A stretch of DNA of 64,000 bases from Rhyacichthys aspro. Lineage: Eukaryota > Chordata > Actinopteri > Gobiiformes > Rhyacichthyidae. Position numbers and translations under genes: made by a program. The notes under the pieces are model-generated. The model worked only from the letters and a program-made list of their open reading frames with translations, was not told where the DNA came from and searched no databases. Shown piece by piece: positions 1 to 12,894 of this stretch (within the stretch, counting starts at the first letter, position 1; the number at the start of each line of letters is the position of its first letter). The stretch is from the NCBI GenBank assembly GCA_036850595.1, contig CM072152.1, positions 5,537,640 to 5,601,639 of the forward strand, written 5' to 3'.

Positions 1-1
1 A

Positions 2-118
2 GTTCACTGCGGCGGCCTGACCCAGCTGGCTGTTGACTCCCGAGAGAACAGCAGCGATGAGGCCAGTGATAACAACAACACCAAGCGAAGAATACACCCT
101 GTGTGCATGATAAACACA
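2..118 (+). CDS. possible C-terminal fragment of an unidentified gene
   Basis: The frame starting at base 2 is open from the window edge to a TGA at 116-118, giving 39 codons. Most codons end in G or C, and the peptide is polar (it contains NSSDEASDNNNTKRR), which looks more like coding sequence than the AT-rich DNA after it. There is no start codon and no upstream context. I do not recognise the protein. AATAAA at 991-996 could end its 3' UTR. The opposite strand of the same bases encodes a short hydrophobic leader-like peptide, so neither the strand nor the coding status is certain. Confidence 0.25.
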
Positions 119-831
119 TGACTCGGACTGGGGTTTCGGTCTCGTAGCTGACTAAAGCCTGAGTACAGTGTGCAGTGAAGCCATTCGGGGAAGAGAAGAA
201 TGAGTAAGTGGTGCACCTGCCTCTCTGTCAGGATAACACACTGACAGGAGGGAAGGCAGGCATGAAAAAAAGGAATTTCCAAGGACAGTGAAGAAGTTGT
301 GAAATCATAGTGCGCATGTGGCCGACACAGCTGTGCTGGGAGTGCATGGCTCCATGTGTAACAGGATGAATCACCAGAGGAGTTCTTCAGAAGTCACATC
401 ACACTTTCTGCCTCTCCCCTCTCCAGTTTTGTTTTCCATACCTCGCCTTTTTTTTTTTTTCTTCACAGGTGCAAGCATGAAGTAAGCTGACTAGATTATT
501 CGCAGATGCTATACATTTCCTACTCCCCTAGTCCTGCACACAGATGGACACAATTCAGCATTACAATGAACAATGCTGGAGCCATCCAGTCGCTTCATCA
601 GCATGAGATCATGTGGCACATATAACACACTTCCTGTTGGTAGTTGTTCCACTACGGCGCAGGTGGCGGAGTGTTGCATTCCCGCTGGGCTGTTAAGTGA
701 CATCTCCTCTGCACTAGTGTCCTCAGCCCAGTCCAGGAAGATCACATGACTCACAGGGTTATTTACCACAGTGGTTCACATTGGGGTTTGTATGTCACTG
801 TTAATGTATTGTCAGTGAAATGCTTCCATGG
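119..831. other. non-coding stretch, possible 3' UTR
   Basis: No gene is recognisable. If the edge fragment is real, this would be its 3' UTR or next intron. At 451-478 a long T tract ends in CACAG, a good splice-acceptor shape on the + strand, but the bases after it close within a few codons. Confidence 0.3.
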
Positions 832-905
832 GGCTGTTATAGTGGTTAGGACACCTGCACTTTACTGTAAGCATTAGAGGAGTGGGCTTAGGTTGTTAGT
901 ATGTA
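832..905 (+). repeat. tRNA-like SINE head or tRNA pseudogene remnant
   Basis: TAGTGGTTAGGA near 841 matches the A box of tRNA-Glu type genes. The expected B-box position holds only a decayed GGCTTAGGTT. No cloverleaf can be closed, so this is read as an old tRNA-derived SINE head and not a working tRNA. Confidence 0.3.
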
Positions 906-929
906 TAAAGTGATATATTAGCCACTTAC

Positions 930-976
930 ATTTATTTATTTATTTATTTATTCATTCATTCATTTACTTACTTACA
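930..976. repeat. (ATTT)n/(ATTC)n/(ACTT)n microsatellite
   Basis: Tandem tetranucleotides change from ATTT to ATTC to ACTT units. It is a simple compound microsatellite with no gene nearby. Confidence 0.9.
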
Positions 977-2900
977 CAGGTAACAGCCCAAATAAATGAC
1001 TGTATGACTGACTGCATAGCACCAATTGCTACCACAGGTGCTAGCTTCAAACACAGACCTCTAAAGCTTGTTTTAAAAAAACAGTACATTGCTGCTGCTA
1101 TAGTTAATATGTAAGGTGTCAGGGATTAATAAAATTAAATAAAATTTATAGATAATTTTTACACAAAGTTCTTTGTATTGTACTTTACTGGCCTGCCATG
1201 TTACTATCAGTAGCCTACCTGGAAGAAAACTTGGTAACATGACGGCTTTTTTAGTCTCTTATACATATTTTGTGTGTATTTCTTTTGATTGATTCTTTGT
1301 GGTCTGCATTGGCTATTTATTTCTCTTTTCAGCTTAAATTTAGATCAAACTTTCCTTGCTAGCAGTAACTGTAAGTAGAACATTTTTGCATTTTGTTTTT
1401 GAGTTTAAAATGGGGCCAGTAAGGTCGGTTGCCATTTTACCTTCTCCGCCACATAGTTTTTGTACTTCACTTTCACTACGCTTTATGACTCATGATTCCC
1501 ATGAAGTCCCAAATGTATTTTTATTGGTTGCAGGTATAAAAGTTTTTCAAATATGAGGTACTGCACATCTCCTCAGTGCTGTTCTCCTGTTAGCTGCCTG
1601 TACTGATGCATTACAAATACAGATGTATATAGGCCTTTTATTGTGAGAACATTATAGCCAGCAGCGCTAACATAAGGCCCTCACAGCAACAGTTAATTGA
1701 CCACATTTGACAGAAGCCTTCAATCAGTGTGCTCTCTTTCATGGGCAAAGTAAAAGGCTGTAAACACATGCACAACAAGGCCTTACCGCTTTAATTAGGT
1801 GACTGCAGCTGATGGTAAAACTGTTCATTTGTCCCACTGCAAACAAGCTAAGCAAACCAGCAATGTAGGCGGTTCATTCAAAAATGTTTAAGATAACACA
1901 AATCATGAGTCAGCAATTTTGCAATGTCCTATTCTGGAGTATTTCTTGTGCAACACTCAATAAAGACTGATGTCTACAAAACAGACAGACTGCAGCTTGC
2001 ACTTTGTTATGAAATCATGAAACACTATATTATTAAAAATTGTTGTGTAATTGAAAAAAAGTCATGGAAAAGTGGCAAGGTGGTCTATTCTTACAATCAA
2101 ACAACCAATATTGCATCACTGTACGCCTGCATTTTAAAGGGAGGTGTGTGTATGTCTGCATTTCTGTGGGTTCTCCCCTTCCATCGAAACTTCCACGGGT
2201 GAATCTAATCTGCCCATAGGCCGGGATGTAGCCAAGGTTTATACATCAATGAGCTTCACAATATATGTTCTTAAAGTATAATGCATCATACTAAATGCAT
2301 TTTCTGGTGATAAAACCACTAGTAAAGTTCATCCATTCTTCAAATGATGTGCCATTTTAAACATTCATCTACTGCTTCTATGCATATTTTTTCATGAAAT
2401 TTGTGGTATGCTTTTTGCAGACCACTAGTTTCTATTTATATCTTTTACTAGAACATAACATTTCTAAATGCATCTGTTATGAAGTAACAAAAGGTTCATG
2501 GTTCATTGTTAAAACAAATACTCACTCTTTTGCCTCTTTCCTGCCTCATACTTACACAAAATACATTTTATTATTGGGTTTCTGTAAGGCTACAACCATG
2601 CCCATAGTGAATGAATGTAAGTATGAATGGTTGTCAGTGTGTAAAAGTCATTACTATAGTATTACTATATATATTCAATCAGTACTATACATACATGTGC
2701 AATAATCATGTCTTTATTCAGCATTTAGTCATCCCAGGTGCAGGTGGATGAAGGATCTCAACAGAGCTCAGTGCTCACTAATATAAAACATTTGTGAACC
2801 AAATTTGAGAGACATAAGCCCTCTGTTTGCATACAGTAAATCCTGTACTTTTTCCTGAGGCAGCCTTGTCCACAGCTGGAAAAACTGCCTCGTACAAAGT
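977..2900. other. AT-rich intergenic DNA, no feature seen
   Basis: Open frames here are short and unlike any family I know. AATAAA occurs at 991-996 and 1128-1133. Nothing else stands out. Confidence 0.6.
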
Positions 2901-2919
2901 GCAGAGGTGGTCGACAGCT

Positions 2920-4100
2920 CTATCTGTCAGGGCTCAGGCTGATGTGAGATTGACAGCCAATGAATGTGTCTTTAATGCTAATTGAATGTCTAAATCCACT
3001 GTGAGTGGGGCTATCTGGGGGTGCTCTGTGGGGCAGTGGTGTTATCCTTCTGCAGGTCCCTAAGGACTGTCCACCGCTGCCCTGTGTGGTCCGGGACCCC
3101 CCCCAAAGGAATGGACCACGGCTAAAGTTGAGGGAGGGGGCGGCTCCTTCTAAACTCCTTGTCGTCCTTTGATATGAGTAGTGCTGGAAAGAAGAGGGGA
3201 CAGAGTGAGTTAGGGCTGGGTGGGGTGAGGAATGGTGAGGTGGTGGGGGGGCCGCTCTCACTAGTTGCCAAGCGAACGCCATATGGGCAGCTCACTGGTG
3301 TTACTGGGGGCCCGGGGCAGTTCCCAGAATTCACATGATAATGAAGCCTGAGGCCATTCAGAGCGCTGGCCTAAAGCTGGGTCTAAGAGCTTTTGATAGC
3401 CCCCAGCAGCCTGTAGGCCTGCCCACCCTGGACTCGGCCAGCTTTCCTGCCAGGCCCGAACCACCTGTTTGATTTTCCCAGGGCCTGGCCATAGCAGAGG
3501 CACACAGCGCTTATAAAAAAAAAAAAAAAAAAGGGACAGGGAGGGGCCGCAAAGGAATGTCTCCCTGAGTGTGTACTTCCCATTCACTTCCTCTTTATAA
3601 TCCTCCGACCCTCCCCTCACGTGCACACTCATATACACATCACCCCAAACCTAGACGCGCACTCTCCTGTTGACCTGTCCCCCTTTTGTTAGCGCTCCCT
3701 GAAACAATTCCAGGCAGAAGAATGAAGTTGAAAAAGTAGGGCACCTTCTGCTGCCTCAAAGTTTCACACAAGCAGATTCCTGGAAGTGGGCCCTGGCTGA
3801 GAAAAAAAAAAAGAAGGGTGCTTGTCTTAACCGGGTGTCTCCCAGTTTCGATGTGGGAACCAGTGGAGGGTCTGTCTATGGGCAGGGTGGCATCAGAAGG
3901 GAGGGTTGGTTGGTGGGTGACGGAGGGGACACCCCGGCCCGTGAGAGAACGCAGCTAGTGACACTGTGCGGGGGGTCGATGTATGTTTACAAGGAGAGCG
4001 CATTCCTTTATCGTGAGAATGGCCGCTCGATGCACAGGAATAACAGAAGTACAGACAGGGCAGATGGCAGATGGCCTCCTGTGTTACAGTAAGCAACAGT
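2920..4100. promoter_or_regulatory. GC-balanced, possibly conserved non-coding region
   Basis: Composition rises well above the AT-rich flanks. At about 2945-2990 a TGACAG site (TGIF/MEIS type), a CCAAT box and TAATTG homeodomain cores lie close together, as in vertebrate enhancers. A poly(A) run lies at 3514-3532 and a C run near 3099. No reading frame resembles a known protein. Regulatory function is inferred from composition only. Confidence 0.3.
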
Positions 4101-6060
4101 CAGACCTTGAGTGTGGTTTTGAAAAATGCACGTGGAACCTGCAGCAGGAAAACAATTAGGGATGCACTATATGACACATGAACTGCTTCTTATGGGACAT
4201 ACAAATGCCTAATTATAAGTTCACGGTATTATTTTTACTAAAAGATCTTAACCTTCACAAGTCTCTGGACATTTTTTTGTGTTGATTTTTAATTTTTGCA
4301 TAACTTTGGCTGTGTTGATGAAAATGGCTTAAAATTTGGTCAGGATGAATATTTTGGTGAAAAGTCTTTCATATGCCCTCTAAACCTAATATAGTCCCTA
4401 TAGCATTTTTGTGTGCCATTGACTCCCAATTAAAATGCATTTTAAATACACTACCATTGCAATTATATTTATAACAATTGCAATGGTAGTATATATATAT
4501 ATTTTTTTTTTTTTGTTACTTGTGTTGAAATCCCTTAATGTTTCTATAGCACCCTTTAAAAACATATTTTTGGTGTCCTAGGGTAGAGCAAATTATTTAC
4601 AAACGACTTTGCACAAAAAATTAAAATTGATCAGAATCAGTGTTGTTGCCACTTTTTGATACTCCCCAAAAAAAGATGTGACACATAATACTATTTAAAT
4701 GGCAATCTGTAAAAAAGCATTTTTTTGGGTGTCCAAGGGACGCTACTTTAAAAAAAGGAAACAACATGGATGCAATAGTTAAAGATTATAGACATGGCTC
4801 TTCAAATTTGCATTTATTTTTGTGACAATCCATTGTTGGTTTCACTGATTCTTAAATCTTTCACATTGAGTACCACCATGTAAAATATTATCAAGGTACA
4901 TCTGGAGTATTATACTTCTGAACATAACTGCATATGTTTTAATACTACTTTCATTTAGTAATATAGAGTGGCTACATTTTTCCCTATATTTTTATTATTC
5001 TTTGTTATACACACTAAAAAACTGTACTTGATTTGTAACATTCGTCAAGTAACAATTCTACTAAGAGTTCACTATTGGTTAAATTTCATACAAAATGATT
5101 AAAACAAAATAGCCCAGTATTTAAGTGTTGTTCAATGAGTTAATTATTGACTGAAATTGCTCTAGTCAGTAGCTTACACCAGTTCGGAGATGCAAACAGG
5201 GGTAATTACACCGAAGCTAAATGCACTGTTGTAGAGGTCAGCAGTTAAATCCATTTCAGACACTAAAAACATCAGTGGTATTTACTATTTACTAAATCAA
5301 ATGATTTAGTGGATGATTAAGAAAATGGGCCGACAATAATTAAAAGGAGCAATGGGACTGTTAAAGCTGTCGAATCACAATAGGAGTAATTGATAATCAA
5401 TGGTTACAACAAACCTACAGTTTATACTGGAAACAAAAAGAGGTGTTTCTAAAGACTCCAGGGGCCCCACGCAGGAGGCACCAGCAGGACCCCCTCACAT
5501 TCACAATCCATTAATCACAGATTGTTCCAGATATCTAAAATATCAAAATGCACATAACAACAACACATAACGTAATATAACATTAACATGACAACATACT
5601 ATATATATGTCTCATCAACATAAAGTAAAAAACAATATGTTGTGAAAATGCAAATATCTGTGTCTACACTAAATCAAAAATATAATCAGCCAATCTTGAG
5701 GTGTCCCATCCAACTCCCCGAGTTACCCACTCCATCTCAGCCCCTCTTGGAACTAATATACCCAATGCTATGATTTAAAACCTTTTAGATTTTTGAACAG
5801 CAGCCTATTATTATAATAATTTCACTTTGTTTATTTCTATTTTGAGCATATAAAGAGCTTAAACATTAGTAAATGATTATACGATGTGATGATGATCTAT
5901 CCATTTGTCATTTACAGTATATAGACTGTTTATTATTACATTCTTTCTTACATACGTTTTCATGCATTCACATTTAATTAAATTTGTCTTAATTAAGTCC
6001 ACAATGAATCCACAATTATAAAGCAAATGATTAGATTCAGACTTTTGTGGTCTTATTACA
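4101..6060. other. AT-rich DNA with a repeat end and a hairpin
   Basis: No gene is seen. AGGGATGCACTAT near 4157 resembles the hAT-like repeat ends found elsewhere in this window. Bases 4450-4464 and 4476-4490 form perfect 15-bp inverted arms around an 11-bp loop, followed by an AT dinucleotide run and a poly(T). Confidence 0.5.
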
Positions 6061-6063
6061 GTC

Positions 6064-6104
6064 TGTCCTGGAGCTCACTGATCTCAGATGTCCACTGGCT
6101 GTTC
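6064..6104 (-). mobile_element. short LINE-like fragment
   Basis: This block (TCTGTCCTG, AGCTCACTGAT, GTCCACTGG) repeats, with few changes, the sequence at 36381-36417 inside the larger LINE remnant. It is probably a 3' fragment of the same non-LTR family. Confidence 0.4.
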
Positions 6105-6720
6105 ACTGTTGATGTTTCAGGCAGTTTCTGGTACAACTTTTTTACAACAACAAAAAGTGAGAACTCTATTGGGATATAGTATGGTCTCAGTCCCACTGCC
6201 AATAGCTTCACATTCTGATGACAGATGTCTCTTTTATATAAATATGACCATTAAGGCCCACACGCACATACATTACAAAAACCCCTCTTCATTCTTTAGT
6301 AAAAAATATGAATATTTTCCATGTTACACTTATAACACTATAACTCTATGTAACTAATATTAGCTACAGTCTTTGACCCCATGTACAGCAATGCTTGTTG
6401 CTTGTTGTCTACTTCTCACTGAGGACATGCTGACGACTATCTATTGCAAGTAATAGAATAGCATAATAACCCTATTTAAGCTATCCATAACTAATGAATG
6501 TAAGTGTTTCAAGTTAGTGAATCTACAGGAGTGCCACCTTACAGTAAAATAAATCCAGACGATACTGGTTACACACTGGAAAGTTTGTTTTATTACATCA
6601 AGCAGATATTTGCCTCCAGCGAGATCCAGTTTTGGGATATTTCCTGTTGTGCAACGATCATATGATCCTCTTATCACAACAAACAACACAGGCAGTGGCA
6701 GCGCAGGTGTGCAGGTGTGA
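6105..6720. other. AT-rich intergenic DNA, no feature seen
   Basis: Open frames are short and unrecognised. No repeat or regulatory pattern is visible. Confidence 0.5.
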
Positions 6721-7760
6721 CACTACTGTTGCTGCTGCTGCTGCTGTGAGCTCCGAGGCCACCTCCAGTTCCCGCAGCAAAGGGCGGGGCGGCGTTCCTA
6801 CTATTTAACCTGAAATTCTGCCTTGCTGGGGGCTAAACACCTGCGTGGCTCTCGCACGGTTCCACCCGCCTCCCTGCCGCTCTCAGCCACCTTTACCTCA
6901 CAGGGTCTCTGGTTACTGTGGTGCCCTGGCTCCTGCTGCTTCTTTTAACACATTATTCAGGTCAGGCGTTCAGGGGGACATCTGCATAGAAAACATTAAC
7001 AATAACTCTGCTGTAGCGCTATTGACCGTGACACGAACACACACACCTACACCTGTTGCACCTGCGCTGCCTTCTGTGGCACACAAGAATAGACAGAGAG
7101 AGATTCCCACACCCAACTAAATTAACTTCCTCTTCACTGTTGTGCCCTCTATACAGCTCCGACAAACAAGAGGTGGAAACTTGAGCACGCTCAGATCACA
7201 GCCTGCGACTGTTAAGGTGGGACTTTAATGTCAAGAGTGTCAGGAAAGAGAAACAAAAACTCTCCCTGGCCCCGAATAACTTGATTATACCCGCTCCACA
7301 ATCAAAACAAAAGTGTCAAGCGCAATCTGTTCACTGTCAATGGGCCGCGCTCATTTGTCAAGGCCCATCCAGGACGTTGGTTCTCAGGCGACTCGCACAA
7401 TGCCCAGTGACAAACAGGAGCGCTCGTTCCTTTTAGCCCTGCCTGCCACCGGGAAGCCCAACTGAAGTATTAATCTTGGGGTGGAAGAGTGGAGGAGAGC
7501 GCTCAGCCTGGCCCGAGCCATTGTCCCCAGGCCTGGGCCGTCTGAATAGGGCTTTGTCAGTCCCCCAGCTGCCACTGTCCGCGCTCCGTCTTTGGGGGGC
7601 TTTGGCTCCCGTGTCCCCTGGCCGTGCTGACTGGACGCCTCTGTGCAGCTGTGGGGATGTGCGCAGGGAGAGAAAGGTCAGGTGACGGACCATTTGTCTG
7701 GCACATACAGGGATTCGCTTGTCATTTCAAAAGTGCTGCGTTCAGTTGCCATGGAATCAG
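6721..7760. promoter_or_regulatory. GC-rich candidate enhancer or promoter-like block
   Basis: A (GCT)n run at 6729-6747 is followed by GGGCGGGGC, a Sp/KLF-type site near 6782. At 7200-7700 the sequence is balanced, non-repetitive and dense in SOX-like ACAAT/CATTGT, GATTA and TGTCAA words. No splice-linked coding frame is visible. It lies about 12 kb upstream of id1 and may be a distal enhancer. This is inferred from texture only. Confidence 0.3.
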
Positions 7761-7869
7761 GAAAACACCGAAATAAGTTGCTATCTTGTGTGGGATACTT
7801 GAGAGTGATCTTAAGACCACTTTTTAGAGGGATCAGTGACATCTTGGACATGCAGATTTTTTAACTGCC

Positions 7870-9990
7870 AAGGTCACAGCTGGTTTATTTCTCCATATCA
7901 TTTAACTTCTTATTATTTATATATCTATTACATATCTCTAACTCCCTTCTCCTTCCTTAAATGCTAAGCTCTCTATGACTCAGAACTTGGAGACTAAGTG
8001 CAGACTTGTAACCATGGCTCTGTGCAAAATGGTATAAATACTGAGGCCCATTTAATAACTACACACTATTAAGCAATAGTAGAACATTAAAGAATACGTA
8101 ATTAACAGTGACAGAGAGTAAACAAGTCATAATAAATAAAATAATCAATTAAGTAGTTACTTTTGCTATACTATTGCTTTATTGAATATTTATATAGTAT
8201 TATGTACTTACCATGAGTTTCGAACGAATTCTTGAGGAATCAAAATTAGGTTGAAACAAAATGTCAATTTACATCCAGATTTTGGAGAAAGTTAAAGGTT
8301 TTTTGACACGGAGTCCTACCTTAACGAAACTACACTACAATATTTGTGTCATTGTGCGAGGGAAGTTTGATACCCACAGATTTTTAGATGGATAAACGGC
8401 CTCTGAGATTAAGAGCTCATGGACTTCAGTGCTACACAACTCTTTTTATGCTCTCAGTAACGACTTGGTCTTGGTTCGTGACCTCTTTACTACGCCACCT
8501 ATTTCCAAACACTGCTTAAGTTTGTTAGACCAAAGTATTATCTTATCCTATTAAAAACGCGCAATAAAATGTTGTCCTCCCAGTTTGCAGCTCTGCCTGT
8601 GTTACCTGCTGGAGGAATGTAGCCACCTGTGTTTAACCTCTTGACTGTTGGCTGTCCATTGACAAAAACAGTGTGACATAACCTGTTGCGTCAAGCAGAG
8701 AACCTTCAGAATTTTTGTCACCATGTTGACCCCATCAATTCAGAAGTGGCCATTTTGAAATAAAGCCAATGATGTTAAACATTTGTAGTTTCCTTGTCAA
8801 CATAGAACAGCTTTAAATGATCAACACTAAATCATCTATTACTTTGTAAATACATGACAACATTAGCTTATCTAAGTCTTCATGCAGGTGTGCTGGAAAG
8901 TTCCCACGCTCCAGCATAATTTATCAAAAGTGTTTATTACTGAAAAAGGCCCTGTGCATGGAGCTGGAAGGTTAACATGATCAAATATTCAGTCAGTTAT
9001 GATGCAGAGAAAAACCATGTGTTGTCTCTGTGATTCAGGGATGAACTCTTTTGAACTTGGAGATAAAATCCAGCCCAGCACAAGCACAGTAAGGTGTTCC
9101 TCTCTGTAAAAGTTAGAGCCTGACATGACTCTGTTCTTTAATCTACTTTATATGAGGTGACTGAAAACTGAGAGCTTGTTAAGAATGCAGTGTAACTGAA
9201 TGGACAACTTTAGCAAAAACACATTACATAGATTCTGATGGGTAATGCTGCTTGATTTAATTTTATAACACAAGAAAACAATATCCCCTCTTTAGTGTGT
9301 GAGCTACTCATTCATTTTGGCAGGAAAATTCTGCACAAACAGGGTGATTATGGTAAATGACTGATGTGCGTGCTGTCAGTGAGTGGGAAGACAATTTTAG
9401 CGAGCAGGTCGATCAGCTGCTCAACCTATATGAGCATTTTGGCTGCAGCAGCTACAGGCTACAAGCCACAAGTGCTACTGTGTTATGCTGGTAATTATGG
9501 ACATGTACGGTTGGGACATGTGGCTTCTGAGCAATACTATGCATTTGTTGCTGTAGTGGACATGTGTCTTGATAATTCCCATTTAAAAGGGTCTTTTATT
9601 AACATCTGGTAGATTGTTAACTGTAAATACATGTTCTAGTTATTCATACCATTTTAAACACAGCGGCCAGTGAAGGACAGAGTGACCACTGAACAAAGTG
9701 AGTATTATATCTGCCTGTTTCCCAGAAGCAGTGGTGGCAGTTATTTGTTTGTTCTCCAGCTCTGAGCAGCAGCAGTGGGGGGCAGCTGGCCAGCAGCACT
9801 CAGGCCTGTCCCCCATAGACATCTAGTGGCAACCAGCTGAGAACAGCTGGTCCGCCCTTCTGCTACCAGAGAGCAGGGGCCCGGCTGGAAGTCCCCTCCA
9901 AGAGAAGGCCCTAAGGATGAGACAAACAGGCTACAATGTGACATTGACAGGTTCTCTTAACGAAGAGGCCTCATTAGGCTCCATTTACAG
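7870..9990. other. intergenic DNA, no feature seen
   Basis: The longest open frame (9364-9612, 82 codons) resembles no known family. Nothing else is supported. Confidence 0.5.
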
Positions 9991-9997
9991 TTTCTAT

Positions 9998-10140
9998 TGA
10001 GGAGTGGCCATTGTCTGGTCCAAGAGGGGACTACAGCCAGAGGGCTCATCGGGACAAAGAGCACCTCAACAGGTTGTGTTGCTAGTTTGAGTGGAAAGTC
10101 TGAGTTAACTCATCTGACATGTGAACATGTCAAGTCAAAG
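9998..10140. repeat. locally duplicated block A, copy 1
   Basis: This block (GAGTGGCC, AGAGGGGACT, GGGACAA, CAACAGGTTGT, AGTTTGAG in order) recurs at 10558-10700 in the same orientation and word order, with mismatches and small gaps. It may be an old local duplication or two insertions of an unnamed repeat. Confidence 0.6.
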
Positions 10141-10557
10141 CCTGTTGGGACAGAGACTGTGCCAGAAAAAATGATGGCTTACTTACTAGTGTTAATATTG
10201 TTACTGATCACATTCAGCCAGTTGCAAATATGATCAGCTGGGCAAAACATCAAGAACTTTTCACATAGTTTCATTGTTCCACCTTTGAGACAGGCTGTCC
10301 TCATGTTGGTACATAGAGGTGCTTTTGGGACAGTAAGTTCTAGGATGTACTAATAGAAGGTGAGGTAAACAGTACATTCCTTTCTATGCAACAAAATATT
10401 GAAGTTATCGTTCTTTTCAGGTGAATATTTTGTTTCATTTTGTGGCTTCTTGACAGCACCTGTTCTTATTCCTGAAGTACAGATAATATATTAATCAAAA
10501 TACAAAAGACTGAACAGTCCCCTTAAGATGATCTAGTAAAGAAAGTAAGGAAAGACT

Positions 10558-10700
10558 CTGAGTGGCCTTTGTGCTGTCAGAGAGGGGACTGGAGTCAGGG
10601 GGCTTGTTGGGACAATGTGCATCTCATCAGGTTGTATTACTCTAGTTTAGTTTGAGCGGGAAGTGCCTGACCATCCAGTGTGTGAAGTCACAGCTGAACT
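10558..10700. repeat. locally duplicated block A, copy 2
   Basis: Second copy of block A, about 560 bp downstream of the first, in the same orientation. No coding potential is shared between the copies. Confidence 0.6.
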
Positions 10701-10719
10701 GTTGCTAGTGACAGTCGAG

Positions 10720-11180
10720 GGAGGGGTGAGGCGGGCTTGAGAAATAGTTTCTTCTGCTGCTGTTGGTGGCTCTGCTGGCGGTGAGGGGGGGTGATGACCA
10801 GCGGACGGAAAAGGGACTTGGGCGTTATTAGATTTGCAACAAGCCGTAACACTGTCTCCCATTGTGTATGCCTCTCCCCGTGCCCTCCCCCAAACCCCTG
10901 ACTGTAGAAAACACTGGCCGGCCCTCACCCCTCCTCACCCAGCTCCACCTCGGACCCCCCTCTCCCCACATCACCACCATACCCCGCAACTAAAGCTCTC
11001 TCTCCAGGCAATTGCCACTGGAGTGGAAAGTATTCCAGCGCACAATGCCGACGCTCTCAATGGGTGCTTTAGCATGCCACCAGTGCGCTGTCACCAGCAG
11101 ATGGGGAGCTAATTAGAAGCCATTAAAGGGCTTTGATAGTGTGTGTGGGAACCAGGCAGAGGGAGATGGTTACAGGGACG
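10720..11180. promoter_or_regulatory. candidate conserved enhancer
   Basis: Bases 11,090-11,145 pack a CAGATG E-box, a TAATTA homeodomain core, CCATTAAA and a CTTTGAT TCF/LEF-type site into about 50 bp. The DNA around them is GC-balanced and repeat-free. This density is typical of developmental enhancers. Id1 is the nearest recognised gene, 8 kb away. Conservation cannot be tested here. Confidence 0.35.
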
Positions 11181-11199
11181 GAGAGGGGGGTGAGTCCGG

Positions 11200-12890
11200 T
11201 CAATGAACACAGATATACCAAGCAGGGCACTCTTGGAGGATTTTCTTCAAGAGCACTGTAGCACTACCACAATTTTGCTTATTGGCATGTGGGCAGCCTC
11301 CAAGAGAGAAAAAACTTCAATTTCCATCCTAAAGTTGGCTCTCTGATGAGCTCTACAGAAAAGTTTTGTGTTACATTAAATGCTGCATGTGGTGACTTTG
11401 ATTGACAGGTGTAATCCAAATCCAAACTGTGCTTTTTGAGGATGCTATTCCCCAAGGACCAAAAGCAGAGGACACCTGTGGGGTTCTGTGAAAAGTCTTC
11501 TGTTAATTCTGTTATGCTCACATCATTTCAGTGTACCAAATGTAGACCTATATTAAATTAGTTACACCGTGCTTTGAGGGCAGACTACATCATATCTTCC
11601 AGACTGGACATGGTGAAATCTATGTAAAGATGATTCTCTTTGGACCAATCAGTGAACTGCAAACTTCAGCCCACTGCACCACCATCTGTAATATTAACCA
11701 TAAAATACAGTCAACAATAGGAACAGCATAAAAGCAATTCGTATATGACCATCTATCACACTGACAACTCCAAAATGCAAACTTGAAAACTGAAATCCCC
11801 AAGGCTCTAAGGAGGAATAGGAGTGGCTGCAGAGATCAGTATTATCCTTCATAACTACCCACTGTCTGAATGGATAAACTGTGGCAAATGTGAAACTCGT
11901 TTTGCCACACTTTAATCGTTTAGCTGGAAAGTGCTTCAGGTTATTTGTGCCAACGGCTGTAAAACTGTGCAATGAAATCCTGCTGTGACAAGCAAATTTT
12001 ACCCCTGGGAATAAATAAGGTATACCTTTCACCAAGCACAGTGTTTTCTATGCTGAATAACTTGCAACCACCTGCTTGTTTTTTGGACAGTTGTTTTGGT
12101 ACCTTTCAGCACATAAACAGAAAACAAACACAGAGAATTTAGCCTGACTATATGTCTTTAAATGAGGCATTAGACCACACGTCACATATCAGACAGACCT
12201 AGAGTTCCTTCAATCTGGCCCTGACTCTGAGCAGAGGGCAACCGTCCACAAGTCTGCTGCCCGTCTGCCTGCACACAAAAAACAACAGCCACAGGCGGCC
12301 CGGCTCCAGCCAGTCTGCGCTTCTGATGACACATCACTGAACCAGGATTCCCACAGGAAGTGACTCCCAACCACGGGCCCTCAGTCATTACAGAGGACCG
12401 GGCTGCCCAGGGAGGTGCCAGGCCGCGCCGGGGCACACCGTAAACGCAACACAGACACAAACACAGACACAAAATCAACATATTTCAAAATACTCCCCAG
12501 AAGCATTCCTGAGGGGAACACCAAAAAAGTAAAGCTGTCACTCAAACAGCCCGTCAGCCGAGGCATTGTGCTGCCAGCGTCTGTCACTGACTCTGACTGC
12601 TGCTGCCTGACTGTATGTAGCTGTAAAACTCCAATCACTGCTGGTGGAGGACGTGTTCTAAATCATTCCCTCACTGTCACCCACTGCAATCAGGAGTTTA
12701 CTTAGTCGTGAAGCACTTACTTAATATCTATTCATCGCTGCCGTTCAGCGTCAACTGACAGCTGCAGAGTCATCTGGTGAAAACCTTGTGCCAAGACTTT
12801 CCCAGAACAGTTTGAAGGCTGCGTGATTCATGTGACGAGCAAGAATTTTAAACTTTACCTGATGCAACTGTCTGTGTATAGCACTGGAAC
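11200..12890. other. intergenic DNA with a GC-rich part
   Basis: Most of it is featureless. Bases 12,180-12,700 are more GC-rich, with an ACAGGAAGTGAC ETS-type site near 12,353. No gene is recognisable. Confidence 0.4.
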
Positions 12891-12894
12891 AGGC

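Noticed and set aside
841..905. Functional tRNA-Glu gene
   Set aside because: Only the A box is intact. The B box and the acceptor stem cannot be formed.
9819..9832. CTCF-like CTAGTGGCA
   Set aside because: The core is one base shorter than AGRKGGC. Similar near-misses at 52,000 and 55,637 were dropped for the same kind of mismatch.
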